64,000 nt of DNA from Citrus sinensis (GCF_022201045.2 NC_068558.1:7655501-7719500); one strand, 5' to 3'; positions 1 to 13,400 are shown, numbered from the stretch's first letter. Numbers and translations are program-made. Notes: a model not told the origin generated them from the letters alone.

Positions 1-2901
1 AGAGAGAGAGAGAGAGAAATCGATAATGGCTGATCATATAAACAAGCACTAAAATCGACATAAGCAATTGGGGATATATGTAGGAGTTGTCAAATTGTTG
101 AAGGGAAACATCATTTTCCTTTGACCAATTGATGTCAAACGATTTGACAATACACAAAGAATACAACACTTCATGTCATTTTCTTGTAGATATATACTGC
201 TTTTTTTTTATATTTATATATTATATATACAGTAAAAAATTTGTCAAAATTTATTTAATTAATTTTATTACAGTACAATCCGAATGCATAACCCGAATGT
301 ATAGCCAAAAATTTATTGGGACTTATTTAAATAATTTTATTAGAGTACTTTCAGAATATATACCACTTATATTTTCATTTTGGTGAAGATTTTTTTTTTT
401 TGTTTATTTCATGTACACTCTGCAATCTAGATGCACTTTTGGGTATGATCATTGCAAAGAGATGTAGCTTCATTAACCAACGACGCCAAATAATCTATTG
501 AGTAGAATCAGCAATGATCTTGCCACGTACGGAAGAAAAAAGATCATTAATTAACACATTTCCTAATGTACATCACCATTGACAAGAAATTTGTAACAAC
601 ATCTTTGAACCTTGTCGACATGACAATTTTATTTTTTAGAAAAATGTGGAATTTGAAGAGAATTACTTTGATTAGTTAAAACAGCCGTTGACTAAAACGG
701 CCAAAATCGTCTTTATCGGGTTTCTTATTCAATTATTTCCTTTAATAATTAATACAAATTAAAAAAAAATACAATTGGCATAACCATGCACAGTGGTCCA
801 AGGATATGAAACAAATCAATATAAAATGTTTCAATCACTATTAAGGTGCAAAAACGCACATGAAATAAAGATAAAAAATTACTACAAATTAAAGGTTTAT
901 TTTGTATATTATGAAGATAAGTATTATTGTATTGTTCAAAGCTGGGTCAAACCAAACAAATTATTGTATGAAAACAAGTTATCCAAGTCATTAATTTTTG
1001 TGTTGTTTCTTGGTCGGCCGGAGATTCCCTTTTGCTGGATTTTTGTATTCACGAGATAGTGACTACACCTAAATTAAGAAACCATGAACCTCCAAAATTA
1101 GGTTGGGTTTATTTGCTAATTAATTAATGGTCAATTTCATAATAAGAGGGGATTATTGCTTGCAACTTTTGTTATGTGGGGTGGTTGAAGATTCCAAGAT
1201 TTTACACGAGGTAACTCAAAATTTTATTTGAATTTAAAGACAACTAGAGCAAGAAGTTTTTGAATTTAACACAAACTTATCCGTTTGTGCTACTTTAATC
1301 AACACTACATGGATGTAAAGGTACCAAACTTATCCTTTCATGTTTACTAATTATTAGAACAATAGAAAAAAGAGGCCGATAGAGAAAGAGATCTTGATTG
1401 AAACTAATTATCGACATTGTAATTATTGCATAAACAAGTTAAGAATCAAATCATAATAACTTTGTGATGTCTATAAAAATGTCTATAAAAGACATCATCA
1501 ATTCATAGTTCAGGTAAAATTAAGAAAACAAAAGCATAATCAATTCACGATTCTTACCTTGAAATTCAACTTTGGCATCAATGTTTATCTCAAGATGAGT
1601 TGAATTATGTGATGACCATCCCAATCAATTACGTCTTGGCAATCTTTTTATCATTATGATTTTTTAATGGCTTTGACCATAACACTCTGAAAAATTGGCA
1701 TATCAGAAAGTTGACACGACAGTCCCACAATTGAATAGCATAAATTGTACCCTTGTAATTTCCAACGTCGCACTTTATTTGGAGCCATGACAACCTGCAA
1801 ATTACTTGTATTTCAATATGAATTATAATTCTAAATTATATGCTGTTGATGCCATATTTGATTAAATATATATATATATAACTACAGACACTCTCAATCT
1901 TTTTATTGCAAACACATTGTTAAGTCTTGCGGTTTAATATAATTATTTTCTTATATATTATAAAGTTGTGCAGCTTAACAGTATTAAAAACTGACTCTAT
2001 TGAACCGCACGACTTAACAACGAGTTTGCATGAAAAAAAAAATGAGGGCACTCGCACTAGAAAAGTACTATATATATAGTACTTTTTCAATCCGAGATCT
2101 TAGAGTTTAGGAAAAGTCCAAGAAAGTTTTAAAATTGCGAGGTTTTAAAAAGTTAAAACTTACAGCGTTTAAATTGCATGATTTATACGTTTTTCTGAAC
2201 TTTTCCGCACTTTAAAATTCTGTATGGAAATATTTATTTATATAATAATAATAATAATAGAACCAAATTCCAAAACCATGGGTGCAATTAATACAACGAA
2301 ACCAACCAATCCCATTCTCGTGATATTCGTACCCGTTATCCTTCGATTATTCGTAAATAATCTTACCAACCAACAAATCGGTGATCTTCATTTTATTCCT
2401 TAATTTCTCATTTCCTTTTCTCGGTTATGACTAATTTCGCAAACAATTTTTGCAAGAATATACAAAAATTTCCATAAGTAAAACGTGAACACTAAACACA
2501 TACCATTTATTCTAGATTCCTAGTCAAACCAAGCTAATGGGTACAAGCTGGTCAACAGGGGCGGCTACATTGCAAAAACATGCACGCAAATTTCCTTCCT
2601 CAAGCTTAAAATTATTAAATTAATATTAATTAGTCTTATAAACATACTTCTTTATTTTTTTTAATAAAAAATATATGAGGCAAAGAAGAAACTGTTAATC
2701 GCTTCTTCTTCAAAGTTTGGTTTGGTCTATGCTAGCAGGCCTTGCACTTCAAAGACATTCCAGTATATGAAATACTTTTTAGCCCTTTTCGATTCGTTTC
2801 TTTAATCCCATTCAGTTCAATCATTATGGTTTCATTGATATGTTCTTATCAAGTTAAATTGTAAATATTTTCCTATACGAAGAAGAATCAAGATTAGTTG
2901 G
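1..2901. other. Intergenic DNA upstream of the receptor kinase
   Basis: The window opens with a short (AG)n microsatellite at about 1-17. The rest is AT-rich with stop codons in all frames, and the few open stretches have low-complexity translations that resemble no family. Near the gene, W-box cores (TTGAC type, read on the - strand) lie at about 2523 and 2550, which would fit a defence-related receptor gene, but such short motifs are common by chance. No gene is seen here. Confidence 0.6.
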
Positions 2902-5900
2902 ATGAACATGTCGGACGATGAAAACGATTCATGGCGCTTTGCTTTGTTCGTATTCGCAGTATTGGTCATAGGTAATTATCCAGAACCACTTTTTTTTTTT
3001 TCTAATATTTAAGTCTCAATTCTGTTTCCATTTTCATGCATGATAGCCTGAGACTGTATTACTTATTGCAGCTACACATGTTGCTGGAGATTCTCTGGAA
3101 ACTGACAGAGAAGTCTTATCGAACCTGAGATCGTTCCTGGAGAACAACAATCCCGTGAACGAAGGACATTACATGCAATGGAATCAAAGCTCAAGCCCCT
3201 GTGAATGGCCTGGGATCATTTGCTCTCCGGATAAGGCAAGAGTCAATGGCCTTAATCTCACTGACTGGAACATTTCTGGTGACATATTCAACAACTTCTC
3301 TGCTTTGACACAACTCTCTTATCTTGATCTCTCCAGAAACACCTTTTCTGGATCAATCCCGGATGATTTAAGCAGCTGCCGAAGCCTGAAGTACCTCAAC
3401 TTATCACATAATATTCTTAGTGGGGAGCTCAACTTAAGTGGGTTGAGGAGTTTGGAGATTCTTGATTTGTCTGTAAATAGGATTCATGGTGAAATTTCGT
3501 TCAGCTTCCCCGCAATTTGTGAGAAATTGGTGGTGGCTAATCTTTCGTTGAATAATCTCACTGGAAGGATTGATGCTTGCTTTGATGGATGTCTAAATTT
3601 GATGTATCTGGACTTGAGCTCTAATAACTTCAGGGGCAATATATGGAATGGTTTGGCACAGCTTGTGGAGTTTTCAGTTTCTGAGAATGTTCTTAGTGGG
3701 GTTGTTTCCTCTTCAGTTTTAAAAGAGAATTGTAGTCTTGAGATTTTCGACTTGTCAGGAAATGAATTCATTGGCGATTTTCCTGGAGAGGTCTCTAACT
3801 GCAGGAATTTGGTTGTCCTGAATTTGTTTGGAAACAATTTTTCTGGGCCAATTCCAGCAGAGATAGGCTCAATTTCTGGTCTTGAGGCCTTGTTCTTGGG
3901 TAAAAACAACTTCTTGAGCGTGATTCCTGAATCTCTTTTGAATCTGAGTAAGTTGGAGGTTCTGGATTTGAGCAGCAACAATTTCGGAGGGGAAGTGCAA
4001 AAGATATTTGGAAGATTCACCCAAGTGAAGATTCTTGCATTGCACAGCAATTCCTACATCGACGGGATGAATTCTTCAGGCATTCTAAAGCTGCCAAATA
4101 TTTCCAGACTAGACCTCAGCCACAACAATTTCACAGGTCCATTACCAGTTGAAATCTCTCAAATGCGAAGCTTGAAGTTCTTGATCCTGGCACATAACCG
4201 GTTCAATGGCTCCATACCAGCAGTATACGGAAACATGCCTAATCTACAAACTCTTGATCTCTCCTTCAATGAATTGACTGGACCAATACCGCCCTCCATT
4301 GGAAACTTGACCTCTCTCTTGTGGCTAATGCTTGCAAACAATTCACTCAGTGGTGAAATCCCGCGTGAGATTGGGAACTGCACCAGCTTGTTGTGGCTGA
4401 ACCTTTCCAACAACAAGCTTTCCGGGAACATCCCACCTGAAGTGATGACTATTGGGAGGAACGCAAGACCAACATTTGAAGCAAACCAAAGAAACGGTGA
4501 GCGGACAATTGCTGGCTCTAGCGAGTGCTTGTCGATGAAGAGATGGATTCCTGCAGACTACCCACCATTCAGTTTTGTGTATACTATCCTCACAAGGAAG
4601 AGTTGCAGAAGCTTGTGGGATCGGTTACTCAAAGGCACTGGCATCTTCCCAGTTTGCCTTCCAGGTTTGGCATCGCGTACATTTCAAATCACAGGCTATC
4701 TTCAACTTTCTGGGAATCAGCTATCTGGAGAGCTGTCTCCAGATATTGGTAAGCTGCAAAATTTCAGTATGGTGCATTTGGGTTTCAATCAGTTTGATGG
4801 GAAGCTGCCTTCGCAATTTGATCAGTTGCCCCTTATAGTTCTAAACCTCACTCGAAACAACTTTTCGGGTGAAATTCCCTCAGAATTTGGGAATATCAAA
4901 TGCTTGCAGAATCTTGATTTGTCTTACAACAATTTTTCTGGCCCATTCCCTGCTAGCTTCAACAATTTGACGGAGCTGAGCAAGTTAAACATCTCATACA
5001 ACCCACTCGTCTCTGGCACAATTCCATCAACTGGGCAGCTAGCAACGTTTGAGAAAACATCTTACCTTGGAGATCCGCTCCTGGACCTTCCAGATTTCAT
5101 AGAGAATGGCCCCCATCATGGACATAAATATCCCAATTCCAATGGAAGGACAGGGAATAATACTAAGTTGACAATAATTCTAGCTTTTCTAGCTTTACTA
5201 ATGGCCTGCTTGATATGTGGAGTTTTGTCAATTATTATCTATATGCTAGTAAAACGTCCAGCAGAACAACAGGGATATCTCTTGGAGGGTATGAAGTATC
5301 GACATGATCTCGCTTCGAGCTCGGGAGGATCGTCACCATGGCTATCAGACACTGTTAAGGTCATCCGTTTGGACAAAACAGCATTCACATACTCTGACAT
5401 TTTGAAGGCCACGGTAAAATTTTCGGAAGATAGGATAATTGGAAAGGGCGGATTTGGCACCGTGTATCGCGGGGTCTTGCCTGATGGCAGAGAAGTGGCA
5501 GTGAAGAAGCTACAAAGAGAAGGGCTTGAGGGTGAAAGGGAATTCCGCGCTGAAATGGAGGTACTAAGTGGCAATGGCTTTGGTTGGCCACATCCAAATC
5601 TTGTTACACTTTACGGATGGTGCCTTGATGGATCAGAGAAAATACTGGTTTATGAGTACATGGAAGGCGGGAGCTTGGAGGACATTATATCAGATAGAAC
5701 GAGACTAACATGGCGGAGACGTCTAGACATAGCAATTGACGTGGCGCGAGCATTAGTTTTCCTACACCACGAGTGCTATCCTCCTATAGTCCATCGCGAT
5801 GTCAAGGCCAGCAATGTGTTACTTGACAAAGAAGGAAAGGCACTAGTTACAGATTTTGGCCTTGCCAGAGTTGTGAGTGCAGGGGATAGTCATGTGAGCA

Positions 5901-6268
5901 CAACGATTGCTGGGACAGTTGGTTATGTAGCACCAGAATACGGGCAGACCTGGCAAGCGACAACAAAAGGCGACGTGTATAGCTTCGGAGTGTTGGCAAT
6001 GGAACTAGCAACTGGGAGGAGGGCATTGGAAGGAGGGGAAGAATGTTTGGTGGAATGGGGAAGAAGGGTGATGGGATATGGGAGACATGGACCGGGAAGA
6101 GCGGTTATACCAGTAGTTCTATTGGGGTCCGGGCTAGCTGAAGGCGCGGAGGAGATGTCTGAGTTGCTTAGGATAGGGGTAAGGTGCACAGCAGAGGCAC
6201 CAAATGCTAGACCAAACGTGAAGGAGGTGCTAGCTATGTTAATCAAGATACTGCCTCACTGTGATTGA
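2902..6268 (+). CDS. NILR1: LRR receptor-like kinase, NILR1-like (At1g74360 type)
   Basis: Plasma-membrane receptor kinase of the LRR-X/BRI1-like type. Two coding exons, 2902-2971 and 3072-6268, join in phase (G then CT) and give 1088 residues; the family member At1g74360/NILR1 is of similar length from memory. Exon 1 carries the start and most of the signal peptide, so starting in exon 2 would lose it. LRRs fill residues about 90-480 and again after about 560. Between them is an island without LRRs (about 480-562, containing SSECLSMKRW), as in BRI1, PSKR and NILR1. A hydrophobic membrane span lies at about 722-750. The kinase starts near residue 811 with GKGGFGTVYRG, then AVKK, HRDVKASN (about 930) and DFGLA (about 950), so all catalytic motifs are present and it is an RD kinase. 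NILR1 senses nematode-derived signals in Arabidopsis; the same role here is inference. Confidence 0.9.
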
Positions 6269-7208
6269 AGTTTTTGGGATTTGAGATAGATTGTTTCAGA
6301 AATTGTCAATAACTTACTCTACATTCTTATGTAATACAAAAATGAGCAAGTGTAGATGTGATGGACACAAAAATACGATTCGTCTCATTCTTCTTGTACA
6401 CAACATTTATGATTCTTATGCGTTAAAAAACAAATTTAATTGGACTTTGTTCGCTGATGTCTTATGTGCCACGGCCATGCTTTTTAGACCTATACAATTG
6501 TTGCCAATGTATAATGACTAAAATACCCTTAGACAAAAATTGCAATGCCAATTACATGCATGGACACATGGACACATTTCGCACATGATTCATGAACCCC
6601 TCTGCCGAAATCCAGTACTCTCTGTTTCTTTCCAAATTCAAGGCTTTAGAAAGCATTCTCATCCCAGCTGGGTAAGCATTATTTTCTAACATTTTTTCCA
6701 TTTTCATTTCCCGGAAAAAAAAAAAGAAAAATGCTTAATTTTTTACTGTTTTTGTTGTCAACAGGATCACTTCCTGGACAAGTTTTTTTTTTTTTTTTTT
6801 TCGGGTTCTCTCTTCTAAGTGCTGCGCACTCCACTCTTCCAGGAAAGAAAGAATGAAAAGTCAGCCTTTTTTTTTTTTTCGTTTCCACGTTTTAGATCAA
6901 TGAAAGAAACAACTGAGGTTTTTGTAATATATATGCATGATAAATTACTTTGGGTTGCTTTTGTTTTACGTTTTGATTAGCTGCTCTGGTGGTTTTTTTT
7001 TTTTTTTTTAATTAACAAGTAATGCTTCATAAACGAATGTGAAAAATATTCCCTTTTTTACTCTGTTTATTACAAGAACAAGAAGCGTTGACATATACAC
7101 TAGTAACTTGTTCAGTTTTCCAGACAGTCCCATAGGTTTTTAATGGGTACTTATTATACACATGGTGTATAATCAATAGCGAATTCGTATGCCAAATTTG
7201 CAGAGCTT
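6269..7208 (+). other. Short intergenic gap and 5' leader of the zinc-finger gene
   Basis: The 3' flank of the receptor kinase gives way to a probable leader exon for the next gene. CAGCTGG followed by GTAAGC at 6672 is a good donor, and TTTGCAG ending at 7203, six bases before the ATG at 7209, is a good acceptor. This implies a 5' UTR intron of about 530 bp at 6672-7203. It contains three long poly-T tracts (about 6784-6801, 6867-6880 and 6990-7009). No coding capacity is seen. Confidence 0.5.
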
Positions 7209-8603
7209 ATGACAGAGAGAGAAATCGACGCTGAAAGCAGAGGACGAATGATCACTGCAGAGCTTGCTATCTTAAGAGAGCTGGCATTTCGGAGAAAGGT
7301 TTTCCTGTTGCGGTCTCAACATGATGATGGCCTTGAGAAAAAAGAGAAAGGCCTCGCTCCATTGCAGGTGAGTAGGGTTTTTGCAAATGTGAATCATTGC
7401 AGTTGATTATTTAGAAGATTTTATTCGACTAGCTTTCCATATTTGTTTTCATGGAATTTGGAATTTGTGTTGGGAGGTCTTGGCTCATGATTTTTAAGTA
7501 TCCAACTCTAAAAAATTATCTTTTGAGCTGCTGGACCTTGGTCCTTTCGGACAACACGACACACCAGAGTTGTTCCACCCCCACATTTCGACTACTAGTC
7601 TAACTTTGATACCAATTGATGGGGGGAGATTAGTCTAAGATTTTTAAGTATTCAACCCAAAAAACATAACCATCAATAATAAAGAGTGACCTATATCTTT
7701 ATAAATTCAAGTATCTTTCTTTATTAGCCAATGTGAGACACTACTCAATAATTTAAAATGAACTCATTCCATTGCATTGCATGGTGCCAATTTTCTATAG
7801 TCTTAATAATTGATTGCTTGCATGATATGTCAAATGTGAATTGTATTGTTTTATTGCTGTCAAAGGAAAACCAAGAACGACCAACCCCACAATCAAGCCT
7901 TTGTATGAGCCCAAGTCAAATTCCGGGTCCAAGTCCACCATCAAGTTCAAGCCCTAGGCTTTCTGGAATGAAACGACCAACCCCAACAAGCACTGCAGAT
8001 GCAGAATGCTCATCTCCTGAGCTGCCGCAGTCATTGGATAGTCATCCCGAGCATGCAATTCAAGCTGACAGCAATTTTTGCTCGATCTGCCATGTGCCTT
8101 GCTCTTCTGCCTTCAACTATAACCAACATCTAAAAGGTCGTAAGCACAAGGCTAAGCTACAGGAGTTGAAATTAAATGGGAATAGTTTCGGTGAAGATGG
8201 TAAAGTAGCTAACGGGAAAGGATGGTGCATGGATGGAAATTCATTCAAGATACATTTAGCTCAAAAGCACCTAGAAGAAAGAAACAAAACGGAACTCACT
8301 GCAAAGAGTCTTGTTAAGGTAGGAGAGAAGCAAACATGGTGTCGTTTGTGTAATATTGGGTTTTCAAGCGAAGAGTTGTTCCGGCTGCACTTAAATGCTA
8401 AAAAGCACAAGGCTTTACAAAGGGCGAAATGCACTTTGAAAGGCGGTGGAGAGCAAAAATGGTGCAAATTGTGTGATGTTTGGTGCCCAAATGGAGATGC
8501 ATTCAAGATGCACCTTGATGGTAAAAACCATATCCTTCGACTCTATGAAATTGAGAAGAACAGAAGGGCCGAAAACTTGGGAAGCTATAGTGGGAAGGCC
8601 TGA
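7209..8603 (+). CDS. U1-type C2H2 zinc-finger protein
   Basis: Two coding exons, 7209-7367 and 7866-8603, join in phase 0 and give 298 residues. The first exon is highly charged (MTEREIDAESRGRMITAE). A Pro/Ser-rich linker precedes the finger region. Finger 1 (about 125-148) has C-x2-C-x12-H-x5-H with the long H-x5-H spacing of U1/matrin-type, RNA-binding fingers. Fingers 3 (WCRLC to KKH, about 211-235) and 4 (WCKLC to KNH, about 252-275) have the same layout. Finger 2 (about 173-188, GWCMDGNSFKIHLAQKH) has lost its first cysteine pair and cannot bind zinc normally. The family is plant U1-like zinc-finger proteins that bind double-stranded or structured RNA; the target here is unknown. The 498-bp intron holds a retroelement remnant. 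Confidence 0.82.
7468..7747 (-). mobile_element. TRIM-type LTR retroelement remnant in intron
   Basis: Two related segments lie inside the zinc-finger gene intron. The right one (7618-7747) starts TGATGGGGGGAG and ends CACTACTCA. The left one, starting TGTTGGGAGG at 7468, shares the stretch around TTTTTAAGTAT-CAAC but is cut short after about 55 bp. Just before the right copy is CTTTGATACCAATT, the reverse complement of a TGGTATCA-type initiator-Met tRNA primer-binding site. The element therefore lies in reverse orientation with only about 90 bp between its repeats and no coding region, as in plant TRIM elements. A target-site duplication was not resolved. Confidence 0.6.
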
Positions 8604-10015
8604 TCAGAAAGAATTATGGAAATGGAAGATGCTGTCATCAAGAATCAGTAGTTTTGTCACATATTATTGGCAAATATTTAATCCTGTTTGATCCTTTTAG
8701 CCATGATTAGCTTTTGTTTCCTCTTAGTTTTACTAGGAGAACTATAAGAAACGCTCAAACAATTCACAGGATCTACTTTGATACCAAAAAAAAAAAAAAG
8801 GAAGAAGAAGAAGTTCCTTTTGCTACTGAATTGATGCTGAATGAACATCTCCAAGAGTGTGCTGGCATAGATCTTTTAGTTTTATGAACTGTTCCATTAT
8901 GATATCTTCTTTCATCAGATTTAATCTTCAACACATGAATCTTATTATACTGAGGCTTTTTAGTTTCTTATCAATATATGAATGTTTTAGTAATTGAGAG
9001 CCTTGGGGCTCGTTAATGAGCACAAGGAAACTGTGATTTTTCCTTTCTTTATTTTTTCCCCCTCAACCCTGTTTGGAAATCCTGATTGCTTGTAGTATTC
9101 ATTCTGCAAATAATGTTGGCCATTTCTGCAAAGCTGAATTCTTGAGGGCCATGAATTACGAGGGACGTGAAAACAGGTCATATTGCTTGTCCTTCCTGGG
9201 TCAGGCTGAAGAACAGGATACAAAGACACTCATCATTCTGACAAAATAAGTATTGCTTAATTTATAAATAGGCCCCCCTGACTTAAATGCGGAAGGATAT
9301 TTTATAATCACCCAGATTTGTAGGCAATTCTGTCTCTTTCCTGTAATTCTTCGTTGTAAAATAGAACGATAACACTTATCTTATTGTGGATATGCATGCA
9401 CAAGGAAATCCATACATGATTTTCTGGGGTTTATTTGGATTTGGAGCATAACCTACATATGTGCCAAGGGTAGCTAAAAGACAAGCACATGCTCATGCAC
9501 ATCAATGCTTCTTGATGCATTCCCTGACTTCATAGATTTAATGATGGACATATGGTCTCAAATTGTCCAGATTGGAATCGCATTTTCCGGGATTCGTAAA
9601 GGCTGCATTACCAATGATGCTCATTTGTCCTGTTTTTTAGACCCATGAGATAAAAGTAGAATGATTGTCCTTCTAGTACAACACTACTAAATTTCCAAAA
9701 AAATTCTAAGCGATGATGATGATAATGATGATGATGAATCCATATAACAAGATATACACACAATTTGCTACCTATAGTTTTCTGGTAAAGCTTCAATTTT
9801 CAGGTGCGCAAATGGTGTGAAGACATGGATGTAAAGATAGACATCTTTACCATACGTCACATGATTACTGTTTGGAGAAAACACTCAAGTGCTTCTCCAC
9901 TATCAGAAAAAGGCAAAAGCCAAAATAGATGGGAATTAGGATGTCTCACTCTCTTTAATTCTATTTAAACTTGAGCATGCATGAAGGCAAAACCATAACA
10001 AAGAGAAAGGAGAAA
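8604..10015. other. 3' flank and intergenic gap
   Basis: About 1.4 kb between the zinc-finger gene and the pyrophosphatase gene. It holds the 3' UTR of the former and AT-rich DNA with a short (GAT)n run near 9714-9737. Open frames on the - strand at about 8987-9229 and 9608-9796 have no recognisable similarity. Just before the next gene is a 39-base in-frame extension with an earlier ATG at 9977. Confidence 0.5.
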
Positions 10016-10478
10016 ATGGAGAAGTCTTCTTATGAGTGTGTTAAGAAAGCTTATAAAGATGTTTCCCTTCAAGAACTTAGAGATAGGCTTGCTGAGTTTG
10101 CTGAAGTAAGAGGGTGGAAACAGTATCACAGTCCTAGAAACCTTCTTTTGGCACTTGTAAGACATTTCAATGTCCATTTTTAAACTGTAAAAAAAGGTTT
10201 CTCGTTATGGTTTGATTGGTGATTTGATTTGATTCTTTGTGCAGGTGGGAGAGGTGGGGGAGCTATCCGAGATATTTCAATGGAGAGGAGAAGTTGCAAG
10301 AGGGCTACCAAACTGGAGTTCTGATGATAAGGAACATTTAGAAGAGGAGCTCTCTGATGTTCTGCTTTATCTGATTCAACTTGCTGATGTTTGTGGCCTT
10401 GATCTTGGCCAGGCAGCACTTGCAAAGATTGTTAAGAATGCTAGAAAGTACCCAGTGATTAATCAGAAGTCTTCCTAG
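10016..10478 (+). CDS. MazG-like dCTP pyrophosphatase (DCTPP1 type)
   Basis: All-alpha NTP pyrophosphatase of the MazG/DCTPP1 family, which hydrolyses dCTP and modified dCTP to the monophosphate and so cleans the nucleotide pool. Exons 10016-10156 and 10245-10478 join in phase 0. From the ATG at 10016 (MEKSSYECVKK) the protein has 124 residues; an in-frame ATG at 9977 would give 137, and I prefer the inner start because plant homologues begin close to the SLQELRDRLAEF helix. The metal-binding MazG pattern is complete: GEVGELSEIFQW carries the first acidic pair and EEELSDVLLYL the second E-x-x-D pair. WxQYHSPRNLLLAL is a family signature. The intron falls between the ALV and GEVGE segments. 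Length and motifs are normal, so a functional gene is likely. Confidence 0.88.
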
Positions 10479-13400
10479 AAAGTTTTGTGCTCATGGGTAC
10501 TTTGTATTTTTCCACGTCTTATGTTTGTGTCTTGGTATCTTTTTCACTGCTTTCATTTCCAGGCTTTGACTTGTATGATCAAGTTTTATAATATTGAAGT
10601 TTTGAAATAATCTCTCTTTTTGAATCTAAAGCTCATTATTCAACTTCAATGTTACAGGGCTAATTAGAGCCATCAGCCTTGATGCTTTCATTCTGGAATT
10701 TGACCCCAAGTTAGTTGGCTTAACAGTCAAATCTTACAACCATAAAACTAAAAAGTAAATAGGGATGAAAATTGATTAGTTAGTCCTCGTGGACACTAAA
10801 CAACCTGTAGTTGCCTCACCTATCATGCTTGAGGACAAGCATATCAAACCCACTCCATTAATATCTTGATGGGCTTTGTTTATCTGCTGATACTGCTAAT
10901 TATTTAGATCCTCCAAGTTGTACATACAAAAAGACCACGAAAAAATGCTAAAGAAAGATAAACAAACGTGTTAGCTGTGCTAACATGGAAAGCACTTTCG
11001 AATGAGCCAATGAACACTTGTAGCTGAGGATGCTTCCTCACTGTAGGTTTGGCAACACCGCAATCTTGCTGCTTGCATGATAATGATTGACTCCTTTGTC
11101 ATTTTCAATACGATCACAGACAAATTAATTGCATATCAACATTCACCAAAAAATTATTGGAATCAATGAGAGCAGCCCTATCCGATAAAATTAATTTTCT
11201 TGTTAGATAAGAGTTTCTACGAATCAATTAATATTATTGTTAGAAATTTATTAGAATTAAAACCTTGTTTAATATTGAGATTGAAATTATAATATTAAAA
11301 TATTTAATAAACACTATCTACTGTGTCTTAAAAGTTAAGTTATTTTTAATTCTATATTTATAAAATTATTTATAAATTATATTTACTATTCACTATTAAA
11401 TTTTTTTTTATAATTATAATTTTTTTCTACGATAAAATACTGTAATACCAAGCAGGATTTAGATTTAATGAGCTCAACTTTCCAATAGCATGTCAAGTGA
11501 AATGAAATATAGATGTAATAATGCAAAATTGGCAATGGTAGGTCAAAATTTGAGAAATTGGACAGGAATTTTCGGCTAGCCCTAGGAGGAGTAGGCATAG
11601 CCAGAAACTTTGGACAAGCTATTGACATTGGCGGCATCCGAGTCCCACAACTTTTATCTCTCTTCTGTTGGAGATGGTTGGTGAATAGTTAAATATAGTG
11701 GAGCTTGAAACTGGAAAATTATATATTCTTATTAAACCAAGATCGGATGATTTGTCTTCGAGCATTTTCTCAGAAAAATAGCTAAAATTCCCTATACATT
11801 TGATCAATTTGGTTATAAGTTAACCAATTATTTTTACAATTTATTTAATAAATTGACACATAAGATGCCACATCATTATGTATCCGAATTTCGTATTTCA
11901 AATGAATAAGCATAATGTTATTCTAAAATTATATTGCAATCTACTTATATTTATATTTAAAAATTTTCCGTAGCTTCTTAAACGAGTTATAGGATTATAC
12001 AAACCATATATAATGTACATTCAATTCTAAATCAACATTCATAAATTTATCATTTATCATCAATTTTCAGAAGCTGGAGAAAAGAAAAGAGAAAAAAAAA
12101 AAAATTGAGAGTTTGATTTCCAAAATAGCTAAACGGATCGTGGCTTCGAGCTCCCAGTGGGCCCAGAAGAGCTTGGGCCGAGTGTCCAGCCAGGATGCGC
12201 TCTCAATAGGCTCGTGCAGCGCAGTCGATTGCTGTCCCCCTCCGGGGTCCACCTCAACAGAACGCCTGATTTTCGGTTTTCCTCTTCCCATATCACGTTG
12301 TGGGGCCCACCAAGGCCTGGTGCCCCTTAGGAAAACGAAAATCCGACTCCCAGGAAAATGACCCTCCAGTCCAACGGGGCCGAATGGTAATTTCGTAGAA
12401 ACAGTGTGGTAAAATCCATGGTTCAATGCGATGCTGATGTCTGGGCAATGTAAAATGTAGTCGAAACCAATTTCAATCAGCGCCGTTTCACATGGAGACG
12501 TGGTTACACTCCAAAACGGAAAGAATCTGTCAAGGGAGTGTCCACTCTCACCAATTTATTAAATTTAATAGATTTCACAGTGAGATTCATTATTTTATTA
12601 TACAATAAAGTATTGTTAACTTAAGATGTCTCACCACTGCGGACACCACATTTTTTGGGGGGCCTAAGTCTTTATTCCCTCAATTTTTTTTAAAATTCCA
12701 AAGCAATAAATCTTCAGTCGAGCCAATAGTTTTTTTTTTTTTTTAATTTAAAAGATAGATACATATATTCTTATTACATAACCTATAGATATTTTGAAAT
12801 GAAAAAAAAAATAAAATAAAGTCAAATATACACAATAACTCGCAATTACATAATTATTAAGTCTATGCAACTTAAGATTTAAATAATCTGAGTTCAGAGT
12901 TTGTTATAATTTTCTCTCATTAGCTCTCTATCATTAATTCTTTGTAATTTTTGTTAAAAAGTTAGTCTTGTCATCTCATTTACTCTAGATGTGCTGTTCG
13001 ACTAAACTTACACCCTCCAAAGTCCAAACTTTACTATCAGAGTAAGTGAAGGAGAGAACAAGTAACTTAGAAGAGAAGGAATAAACCAAAAATAGTTGAC
13101 GAGGTGCTAAATTAAGCAAGGATTGTATCAATTGGGAGAATTGACCACGACGATGGCTTGGGGGGCAAAAAAAGAAAGAAACAAAAAAAAAAAAAACAAC
13201 CTGCTTTTTATTTGAAAATAATATGGTGGGCATTGGGCAATGGCCAATGGGTATTCCCCAATAGGTTTTCTTCACATGGAAGGTTTAGAAAAAAATTTTT
13301 TTTTTTTTAAGAATTTAGAAAATTATTTTCTTTTCACCGAAATTTCCTCACTATCAATCACTTTCTTGTGATAGGATGACTGAATTTGACTTTTACATGA

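Noticed and set aside
3484-5597. Several - strand frames of 70-190 residues
   Set aside because: They are shadows of the receptor-kinase exon and lie fully inside it.
12067-12426. Overlapping open frames on both strands of a GC-rich island
   Set aside because: Open only because of base composition; Pro/Arg/Trp-rich translation with no family pattern and no splice partners.
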